A stretch of 6,471 bases of DNA. It comes from Pseudomonadota bacterium (GTDB lineage: Bacteria; Pseudomonadota; Alphaproteobacteria; Rhizobiales; Beijerinckiaceae). Position 1 is the first letter of the stretch; the number at the start of each line of letters is the position of its first letter. The position numbers were made by a program, and so were the translations under genes. Below are positions 1 to 5,001 of the stretch, one piece after another. The notes beneath the pieces are model-generated. The model searched no databases, was not told where the DNA came from, and saw only the letters and a program-made list of their open reading frames with translations. Location of the stretch: the NCBI GenBank assembly GCA_021812505.1, contig JAKANG010000096.1, forward strand, positions 1-6,471. Direction: 5' to 3'.

Positions 1-83
1 TCAGCGCCGGTCATTCGGACGCAGACATAATCAACTATCTGCGGCTTTCGCCGGCGACGCCGCCCGCCTATAAAACCGCATGA
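1..83 (+). CDS. 3' end of an unrecognised upstream gene (partial)
   Basis: The frame with codons starting at position 3 is open from the left edge to a TGA at 81-83. It encodes about 26 residues ending in PPAYKTA. The TGA overlaps the ATG of the next gene as ATGA, the usual junction of translationally coupled genes in one operon, and third positions are mostly G or C (about 18 of 26). The tail is too short to assign to a family. A second frame is also open, to a TAA at 71-73, but its peptide looks less protein-like and lacks the coupled junction. Moderate confidence that it is coding; no functional claim. Confidence 0.5.
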   Translation, partial: SAGHSDADIINYLRLSPATPPAYKTA

Positions 84-1081
84 CTTCGCCGCAACCCAAT
101 CCCCGCGCCCTTGATATCCCGACACTCGCCGAACGCCTGCGCGCGGGCGACCGGGCCGCGCTCGCCCGCGCCATCACCTTGGTCGAAAGCCGAAAAGACG
201 ATCACCAGCGCCAGGCGCGCGAACTCGTCCAGATTTTGTTGCCGCACACAGGCAAGGCGATGCGCGTCGGGATCACCGGGGTGCCGGGCGTCGGCAAATC
301 GACGACGATCGACACTCTGGGCGCCAATCTCGTCGCGGGCGGCCACAGGGTAGCCGTTCTTGCGGTCGATCCCTCCTCGGCGCGCACCGGCGGGTCGATC
401 CTTGGCGACAAGACCCGCATGGCGCGGCTTTCCGTCGAGCGCAACGCCTTCATCCGGCCTTCTCCTTCGTCCGGCACGCTCGGCGGCGTCGCCGCCAAGA
501 CTCGCGAGACCATGCTCTTGTGCGAGGCGGCGGGCTTCGACGTCATTCTGGTCGAGACGGTCGGCGTCGGCCAGTCGGAGACCACGGTCGCCGAAATGAC
601 CGATTTCTTCCTGGTGCTGATGCTTCCGGGCGCCGGCGACGAGTTGCAGGGCATCAAGAAGGGCGTGCTCGAACTCGCCGACATGATCGCGGTCAACAAA
701 TCGGAAGGCGAGGGCCGCGCCCGCGCCGTCGCGGCGGCAGGCGAATATCGAGCGGCGCTGCACATCATGCAGCCGGCCTCAGCGAACTGGTCGCCGCCGG
801 TGGTGCTGATCTCGGGGCTGGAAAATATCGGCCTCGACGACATGTGGGCCAAGGTGGTCGAACATCGCCATCGCTTCGAAGCTTCGGGCGAACTGGCGCG
901 CAAGCGCCGCGACCAGCAGGTCCGCTGGATGTGGGCGATGCTGGAGGAACTGATGTTCTCGCGGCTGCGCTCGGATCACAAGGTGCGGGCCATGCTGCCG
1001 GAATTGGAGCGCAAGGTCGCGGAGGGCGCGTTGTCGCCGACAATCGCCGTGGACAAGATCGCCGCCGCGCTTGGGCTGTGA
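80..1081 (+). CDS. meaB: MeaB/ArgK-family GTPase, methylmalonyl-CoA mutase chaperone
   Basis: This P-loop GTPase of the G3E family gates adenosylcobalamin loading into, and protects, methylmalonyl-CoA mutase (or related B12 mutases) in the cytoplasm. That serves propionyl-CoA/methylmalonyl-CoA metabolism and, in some methylotrophs, the ethylmalonyl-CoA pathway. The 333 residues match the family's usual length. Visible motifs: an N-terminal helical region (1-60), Walker A GVPGVGKST at 67-75, the VDPSS-ARTGGSILGDKTRM region at about 96-114, and the G3/base-release region DVILVETVGVGQSE at 154-167. The C-terminal helical arm includes RRDQQVRWMW (276-285), typical of MeaB dimerisation. The G4 box reads NKSE (206-209) instead of NKxD, which is atypical. 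No Shine-Dalgarno is evident before the ATG; the ATGA overlap with the upstream stop suggests coupled translation. The older name 'LAO/AO transport system kinase' (ArgK) applies to the same family and is misleading. The mutase is not in this window. Confidence 0.95.
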   Translation: MTSPQPNPRALDIPTLAERLRAGDRAALARAITLVESRKDDHQRQARELVQILLPHTGKAMRVGITGVPGVGKSTTIDTLGANLVAGGHRVAVLAVDPSSARTGGSILGDKTRMARLSVERNAFIRPSPSSGTLGGVAAKTRETMLLCEAAGFDVILVETVGVGQSETTVAEMTDFFLVLMLPGAGDELQGIKKGVLELADMIAVNKSEGEGRARAVAAAGEYRAALHIMQPASANWSPPVVLISGLENIGLDDMWAKVVEHRHRFEASGELARKRRDQQVRWMWAMLEELMFSRLRSDHKVRAMLPELERKVAEGALSPTIAVDKIAAALGL

Positions 1082-1083
1082 CC

Positions 1084-1662
1084 ATGCGCCGGTCGCTGCT
1101 CGTCGCGGGTTTCAGCGCCTTTCCCGGTCATCGCCGCAACCCGGCGGAAATCGTTGCGCGGCGACTGGAAATGGAGAAAAGGCGTTTCGCCCTGGCCGGG
1201 ATCGACCTCCATGTCGCCGTCCTGCCGGTGGAGCATGACGCCTTGTCGCCCTTGCTGTCGCGCCTCTTCGCGGCGACAAGCCCCGATGCGGTCCTGCTGC
1301 TCGGCGTGGCCGGACGCCGGCGCCGCCTGACCGTCGAGACGCTCGCGCGCAATCGCGTCTCGATCCTGAAGCCGGATGCGGCGCGGCGGCGGGCGTTTTG
1401 CCGCTTCATCGTCCATGGCGGACCTGACGGCTTGCGCGCGCCCTGCTCGGCGCCGCGTCTCGCGGCGCTCGCGCGCCGCAGCGGTCTTGCCGCCGCGCCG
1501 TCGCGCGACGCCGGCGATTATCTCTGCAACGAGAGCCTCTATCTTTCGCTGCTGATGGATCGCCGAGCCTGCTTCCTGCATCTTCCGAACTGGCGCGGCG
1601 TCATGCTTGAGCGCGCGGCCCGCGTCATTCTGCTCATGGCGAAAGATTTCGCGATCGCCTAA
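1084..1662 (+). CDS. Pyroglutamyl peptidase I-like cysteine peptidase (family C15)
   Basis: The product has 192 residues, slightly shorter than classical Pcp (about 200-215). Family C15 enzymes remove N-terminal pyroglutamate from peptides in the cytoplasm. Supporting motifs: the N-terminal strand and loop VAGFSAFPGHRRNPA (7-21), equivalent to the GFxPFxGxxxNPS motif of Pcp; LLLGVAGRR (71-79), equivalent to the G-A/L-A-GGR strand; and the triad candidates Glu85 (LTVETLARN), Cys148 (GDYLCNE) and His166 (FLHLP). All three sit in their expected motif contexts. I chose the ATG two bases after the meaB stop because homology begins there; the same frame stays open upstream to about 520 but only as a shadow of meaB. 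The tight spacing implies co-transcription with meaB. The GFxxF loop, which lines the substrate pocket, deviates (FSAFPGH), so the true substrate may not be pyroglutamyl peptides. Confidence is high for the family and moderate for the activity. Confidence 0.85.
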   Translation: MRRSLLVAGFSAFPGHRRNPAEIVARRLEMEKRRFALAGIDLHVAVLPVEHDALSPLLSRLFAATSPDAVLLLGVAGRRRRLTVETLARNRVSILKPDAARRRAFCRFIVHGGPDGLRAPCSAPRLAALARRSGLAAAPSRDAGDYLCNESLYLSLLMDRRACFLHLPNWRGVMLERAARVILLMAKDFAIA

Positions 1663-1741
1663 CTTGCGCCGCGCGTTCGCTCATCATACGAGCTTTTGGC
1701 CTAAGCCCGCGCGAGCGCCAGACAAGACAACGAGCCCATCG

Positions 1742-2425
1742 ATGGATCTTTCGCAAACGATCGCCAGCCTGATCGAGCTTCTGTGGATCGATTTCGTCCT
1801 CGCCGGCGAAAACGCGGTGGTGCTGGCTCTGGCGACCCGCGCCTTGCCGCAGGAGCAGAAGCGGCTGGGCGTCAATCTCGGCACGATCCTGTTCATCCTG
1901 CTGCGCATCGCGCTCGTTTATGCGCTCATGGCGGTTTCGGACCTGCCTGGCTTTGGCTTCGTGGGCGCCGCTTTCCTGCTGTGGGCCGCGCTGCTGGCGA
2001 CCATGCGCGGCGAATCCGACAAGAGCCCGCAAATAACGCCGAACCGCCGCCTCGGGCCCGCCATGGCCGCGGCGCTCGCCTATGATTCCCAGGGCGCCCT
2101 GCTCAACATGATCGGCGTGCAGGGGGCGGCGCAGGGCGACAAGCCGCTGGTCATGTTCGGCCTTGGCCTGTCGATCCCGCTGCTCGCCCTTGGTTCCGCG
2201 CAATTCATCACCATCCTGCGCAAGCCGCCGCTGCTCTGGGCGAGCGCCGGCCTGCTGGGCTGGATCGCCGGGCGGATGGCGGCGGCGGACACGCTGGTTC
2301 TGTCGAGCGCCATGCCGCCGGACCTCATGCGCGATTTCACGCCGCCAGTCGGCGCATTGATCGCCATATTGCTGGCGTACATTTATTCGCGCGGGCGAAA
2401 GATCAATCGCGTCGCCGATGAATGA
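1742..2425 (+). CDS. TerC/YjbE-family integral membrane protein
   Basis: This 227-residue, strongly hydrophobic protein has about seven predicted membrane segments (about 5-30, 45-65, 70-88, 105-128, 135-157, 165-183 and 202-216). The TerC family lies in the LysE/cation-efflux superfamily; characterised members export Mn(II) or take part in metallation of exported proteins. The first signature is clear: IDFVLAGENAVVLALA (16-31), matching the family's D-x-x-L-A-G/A-D-N-x-x-x-x-A, with Asp17, Glu23 and Asn24. The second half has the typical FGLGLSIPLLALGS (139-152) and LLGWIAGRM (171-179). The second acidic signature is altered: Asp115 remains, but the usual Asp-Asn pair is Leu121-Asn122. I chose the ATG at 1742 because homology starts at once and a GAG lies 7 bases upstream; the frame extends to 1607, but that part is not TerC-like and overlaps the C15 gene. 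It ends 12 bases before the copper chaperone start, so the two are probably co-transcribed. Metal specificity cannot be read from the sequence. Confidence 0.85.
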   Translation: MDLSQTIASLIELLWIDFVLAGENAVVLALATRALPQEQKRLGVNLGTILFILLRIALVYALMAVSDLPGFGFVGAAFLLWAALLATMRGESDKSPQITPNRRLGPAMAAALAYDSQGALLNMIGVQGAAQGDKPLVMFGLGLSIPLLALGSAQFITILRKPPLLWASAGLLGWIAGRMAAADTLVLSSAMPPDLMRDFTPPVGALIAILLAYIYSRGRKINRVADE

Positions 2426-2426
2426 A

Positions 2427-2434
2427 GGGGGGAG
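2427..2434 (+). promoter_or_regulatory. Strong Shine-Dalgarno that sets the PCu(A)C start
   Basis: The run GGGGGGAG lies directly before the ATG at 2437 (the AGGGG core leaves 5-6 bases of spacing). It supports 2437 rather than the ATG at 2422, which overlaps the stop of the TerC-family gene as ATGA. A protein starting at 2437 also gives a cleaner signal peptide, MRYLK followed by a hydrophobic core. Confidence 0.6.
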
Positions 2435-2436
2435 AC

Positions 2437-2931
2437 ATGCGCTATCTCAAGATGACGACGCGCGCCGTGGTTGCCGGCGTTGCGCTTTTTGCCGCGGGCG
2501 CCGCCTGGGCCGCTGATATCGAGATCGTCGCGCCCTGGAGCCGCGCCACCGCGCAAGGGGCCACGGTCGGCGTCGGCTATCTCACCATCGTCAATAAGGG
2601 CTCGGCGCCTGACCGGTTGAAATCCATCACGGCCGACGTCGCCACAAGCGTCGAGCTCCATGAGATGGCGATGGACAATTCGGTCATGAAAATGCGGGCT
2701 TTGCCCGAGGGGCTCGAGATCAAGCCCGGCGCGACCGTGCCCCTCAAGCCCGGCGGCTATCATCTGATGCTGATGGGCCTGAAGCAGCCGCTCGTCCAGG
2801 GCGGCGCCGTCCATGTCACTTTGGATTTCGCCAAGGCCGGGCCGATCACCGTGACCATGCCCATTGAGAAGTTAGGCGCCACGGGCCCGTCGACGTCCGG
2901 CGACTCAGAACCGCCGCCGATGGGTTATTGA
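2437..2931 (+). CDS. Periplasmic copper chaperone, PCu(A)C family (DUF461)
   Basis: This secreted 164-residue protein binds Cu(I) in the periplasm. Characterised members deliver copper to the CuA or CuB centre of cytochrome c oxidase, often together with Sco-type proteins. A signal peptide is visible: basic start, hydrophobic stretch at about 9-22, and a likely signal peptidase I site after AWA at about 25. The mature domain shows APWSRATAQG (32-41), followed by the copper site HEMAMDNSVMKM with His75, Met77, Met84 and Met86, then GGYHLMLMGLKQPL (106-119) with His109 and Met111. This is the H-x10-M then H-x-M pattern of the family. The length is typical. After the beta-sandwich there is a short Pro/Ser/Gly-rich tail (about 148-164) of no known role. 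It follows the TerC-family gene by 11 bases with a strong ribosome binding site, so the two are likely co-transcribed. No Sco or oxidase gene is in the window. Confidence 0.93.
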   Translation: MRYLKMTTRAVVAGVALFAAGAAWAADIEIVAPWSRATAQGATVGVGYLTIVNKGSAPDRLKSITADVATSVELHEMAMDNSVMKMRALPEGLEIKPGATVPLKPGGYHLMLMGLKQPLVQGGAVHVTLDFAKAGPITVTMPIEKLGATGPSTSGDSEPPPMGY

Positions 2932-2936
2932 GCGCG

Positions 2937-3983
2937 ATGACGCAGGGCAGGGCTGCGGATTTCGCCTGGCGGTTTTTCGATTTGGGCGAGCAGAGGCTGG
3001 CGCTGACCTCGCCGTTCTGGCGTCGCGCGCGGGTCCGTCCCGCGGCGGAGCTGGCGAAGGCTTTTCACGCCTTGCCGGCCGAATCGCCGTATCCGCGCGC
3101 AGATGGCGGCGAAGGTCGGCCCCCCGCCGGCGGCCTGGCCCTGTTCGAGGACGCCTGCTCCGTCGATGGCGGAATCCTGGTCGCCGCCGGCGGCGGGATC
3201 GTCGCCGAAAGTTTTGGCCGCGCTGCCGAGCAGCCACGCTTTGGGCCCTTCCGCCGCGAGAGGGACGGCGGAATTTCCGTGCGCATCCCGCCCCTGCGAC
3301 AGATGAAGCGCCTCTCCGGCGATTTCATCTTCCTGCGCCAGCCGGGCGATGGCGACTATGGCTGCTGGCTGGTCGAGACGCTGCCGCGCATCGCGATCGC
3401 GGCGCAGTTTTGCGACCTGTCGGAGTTCAGGATCGTCGTCTCAGGCGCTCCGGGGCCGATGGCGGGGATCATGCGCGACAGTCTTGGCCTGTTCGGCGTG
3501 CGGCCGGAGCGGGTCGTCGCCATCGGCGAGGAGCCGGTCTTTTTCCAACGCCTGGTTTTTCCGCTGCCAGTCGCCGGTCTTCCTCCCGTCAAATCGCAGA
3601 GCGCGATGGAAGTTTTGGAATTCCTGCCCGCCCGTTTTGCGCAAAGCGAGGCTTCGCCCCTGAGGATTTTCGTCAGAGGCGGTCTTGCCGCCAAAGACGA
3701 GGCCGCGCTCGTCGATCTGCTCGCGCGCCGGGACTTCGCCGTGGTCGATCCGCGCCCCATGTCTTTCGCGGAGCGGGCGCAGGCCTTTGCGCGCGCGGAA
3801 TGGATCGTCGGCGCCGATGATGAGGCCCTCGCCAACGCCGCCTTCGCGCCGCGCGGCCTGAACCTGGTCCGATTCCGCGATGGCGACGAACCGTTCCTGC
3901 GCGATCTCGCCGAGGTCAAGCAGGGGCGCTTCCTTGCCGTCGGCGCCGACGCTGCCGATCTGGCGAACGTGCTCGACTGTTGA
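2937..3983 (+). CDS. Divergent GT61-like (DUF563) putative glycosyltransferase
   Basis: The product has 348 residues, no signal peptide and no membrane segment. Family 61 glycosyltransferases transfer sugars such as xylose or arabinose; bacterial DUF563 members sit in capsule, exopolysaccharide and LPS loci. The resemblance is architectural. A mid-protein GDYGCWLVETLPRIAIA (138-154) matches the family's GNYYHWLxDxLPRL motif. A C-terminal domain has LRIFVRGG (242-249), DFAVVDPRPMSFAERAQAFARAEWIVGA (266-293) and ALANAAFAPRG (297-307), matching the N-E-x-L, 'GF-V-P...S-x-x-E-Q...F-x-x-A-x-x-I-V-G-x-H-G-A-G-L-x-N' pattern. Two conserved histidine positions appear replaced (Cys143; Asp294-Asp295-Glu296 in place of HGA), so activity is uncertain. 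The ATG at 2937 lies 5 bases after the PCu(A)C stop; a TTG at 2928 overlapping that stop is an alternative. No clear ribosome binding site is seen. Its product and acceptor are unknown. Confidence 0.65.
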   Translation: MTQGRAADFAWRFFDLGEQRLALTSPFWRRARVRPAAELAKAFHALPAESPYPRADGGEGRPPAGGLALFEDACSVDGGILVAAGGGIVAESFGRAAEQPRFGPFRRERDGGISVRIPPLRQMKRLSGDFIFLRQPGDGDYGCWLVETLPRIAIAAQFCDLSEFRIVVSGAPGPMAGIMRDSLGLFGVRPERVVAIGEEPVFFQRLVFPLPVAGLPPVKSQSAMEVLEFLPARFAQSEASPLRIFVRGGLAAKDEAALVDLLARRDFAVVDPRPMSFAERAQAFARAEWIVGADDEALANAAFAPRGLNLVRFRDGDEPFLRDLAEVKQGRFLAVGADAADLANVLDC

Positions 3984-3986
3984 ACG

Positions 3987-4835
3987 TCACATCGCGGAGA
4001 GCCGCGCGAGTTTTGCGTTGGCCTCGGCGAGAAGGACGCCGAGACGGTCGGAGAGCAGAAAAGCCAGTTCCGTTTCGCGCGATTCGGTCACCGGGTCGAG
4101 GCGCGCCAGTTCGGCGTCCACATGGCCGGGATGGCCCATGATCAGCGGCCTTGCGCCGGGCGCGCGCAGATAGGTCGCGAAATCCGCGCCATAATCAGCT
4201 TTCGCGTCGAAATCGGAAAAGCCGGAAAAGCCGTCGTTGAGCTTGAAGCCGGCGGCCTTGGCCTTGGCGCGGAAACCGCGCGCCAGCGCGGCCACGGTCA
4301 GGGCCTTGCCCCAGTGCCGGCCGCGGGCGAAGATTCGCTTGGGCCGGTCGGCGCTGTCGCGCAGCCATATTTTTCCCGCCAGCCCGCGACGGCTGAGTTC
4401 GGCGATCAGGTCCTCGGCGATTCCCGGCAAAACCTGCACATGCTGGTGGCCGTCCACATAATCGGGCGGCGCGCCATAGGCGTCTTCGAAAGCGTCGAGC
4501 TGGCGGCGCAATTCGTCGCGGATTTCGTGGCGCGGCAAGGCGGCGCGCCAGGCGGCGGGAACGATGGCGTTCATCGCCGGAAAGGCGCCATTGGGCGCGA
4601 AGGACGGCATCTTCCCCAGCGGCCCGCCCAGAGTCAGGTTGAAATGCAAGCCGAGATCGGCGTCAGGTCGAAGCGCGCGGAAGGCTTTTGCCGCGTCAGG
4701 CCAGTTTCCTTGCGTGGTCATGGCCGAGGTCGCGGTCAATAGCCCGGCGGCGAGCGCTTCGAGGATTCCCTGCGTGACCGCGGGTGACAGGGCGAAATCA
4801 TCGGCGCAAAGCGCGACAGAGGCGAGGGCGGTCAT
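3987..4835 (-). CDS. YdjC-family carbohydrate deacetylase (ChbG/HpnK/NaxD type)
   Basis: This 282-residue protein belongs to the YdjC family. These metal-dependent deacetylases remove acetyl groups from N-acetylated sugars: ChbG acts on chitooligosaccharides, HpnK on N-acetylglucosaminyl hopanoids, and NaxD on undecaprenyl-phosphate N-acetylgalactosamine. Motifs in order: CADDFALSPAV (10-20) with Asp12/Asp13, LGLHFNLTLGGPL (61-73) with metal-ligand candidate His64, YVDGHQHVQVLPG (126-138) with His130 and His132, and IMGHPGHVD (232-240) with His235 and His238 near the C terminus. All catalytic and metal positions I would expect are present. The ATG at 4833-4835 begins just before the first motif; no good Shine-Dalgarno is visible upstream. 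It is divergent from the GT2 gene, with which it shares a 166-bp control region, and convergent with the GT61-like gene, with only 3 bases between the stops. The GT2 neighbour favours a polyprenyl-linked amino-sugar substrate, but this is inference. Confidence 0.9.
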   Translation of the reverse strand: MTALASVALCADDFALSPAVTQGILEALAAGLLTATSAMTTQGNWPDAAKAFRALRPDADLGLHFNLTLGGPLGKMPSFAPNGAFPAMNAIVPAAWRAALPRHEIRDELRRQLDAFEDAYGAPPDYVDGHQHVQVLPGIAEDLIAELSRRGLAGKIWLRDSADRPKRIFARGRHWGKALTVAALARGFRAKAKAAGFKLNDGFSGFSDFDAKADYGADFATYLRAPGARPLIMGHPGHVDAELARLDPVTESRETELAFLLSDRLGVLLAEANAKLARLSAM

Positions 4836-4852
4836 GAGGGGGCCGTTACAGA

Positions 4853-4864
4853 CGCAAAATCGCC
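4853..4864 (-). repeat. Copy 1 of 12-bp motif GGCGAWWWTGCG
   Basis: Read on the minus strand the site is GGCGATTTTGCG. It lies 17 bases upstream of the deacetylase start codon and is the centre-to-centre partner, at 21 bases (two helical turns), of copy 2. With flanking bases it forms GGGGCGATTTTGCG, matching copy 3 at 13 of 14 positions. Function is unknown; an operator or activator site is possible. Confidence 0.4.
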
Positions 4865-4873
4865 CCTTTCTTG

Positions 4874-4885
4874 CGCATTTTCGCC
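4874..4885 (-). repeat. Copy 2 of 12-bp motif GGCGAWWWTGCG
   Basis: Read on the minus strand the site is GGCGAAAATGCG, in the same orientation as copy 1 and 21 bases from it. Only the central A/T bases differ between copies. Confidence 0.4.
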
Positions 4886-4932
4886 GCGCGGCCTAGTTCT
4901 TTGACGGGTCCGACGAAAAATCCCGACAGGGG

Positions 4933-4944
4933 GGCGAATTTGCG
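4933..4944 (+). repeat. Copy 3 of 12-bp motif GGCGAWWWTGCG, opposite orientation
   Basis: Read on the plus strand the site is GGCGAATTTGCG, facing the GT2 gene and 57 bases upstream of its ATG. It is in inverted orientation to copies 1 and 2, so each divergent gene has at least one copy pointing towards it. Confidence 0.4.
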
Positions 4945-5001
4945 GGACTTTTGGTAACGTCCGGGGCAGATTGCCCGGCGACGGAAGAGACGGAACTTTT
5001 G

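Larger units (their letters stand above)
4836..5001. promoter_or_regulatory. Divergent intergenic control region (deacetylase / GT2)
   Basis: This is the only sizeable non-coding gap in the window and must hold the promoters for both the leftward deacetylase and the rightward GT2-murJ genes. It contains AT-rich patches in a GC-rich background and three copies of a 12-bp motif. A TTGACG at 4901-4906 resembles a -35 box on the plus strand, but I find no matching -10 at 16-18 bases. A purine-rich GGAAGAG at 4983-4989 and CGGAAC at 4991-4996 precede the GT2 start and may serve for ribosome binding. Confidence 0.55.

Noticed and set aside
68..763. Long minus-strand frame opposite meaB (also 202-903 minus)
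   Set aside because: Shadow of meaB, whose motifs and length are clear on the plus strand.
520..1083. Upstream extension of the C15 peptidase frame inside meaB, giving a 380-residue protein
   Set aside because: The extension is an Arg/Gly-rich out-of-frame reading of meaB; C15 homology begins at the ATG at 1084.
1607..1741. Longer N terminus for the TerC-family protein
   Set aside because: It overlaps the end of the C15 gene, is not hydrophobic or TerC-like, and the ATG at 1742 fits the family start.
1663..1741. Possible terminator or promoter between the C15 and TerC-family genes
   Set aside because: Only a four-base GCTC/GAGC stem around 1679-1693 is visible, with no U-tract and no convincing -35/-10 pair.
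4122..4742. A 206-codon plus-strand frame inside the deacetylase gene
   Set aside because: Antisense to a protein with complete YdjC motifs; no recognisable domain of its own.
4901..4929. TTGACG as a sigma-70 -35 box for the GT2 gene
   Set aside because: No TATAAT-like hexamer occurs 16-18 bases downstream (the sequence there is near CCCGACAGG), so a promoter cannot be asserted from this alone.
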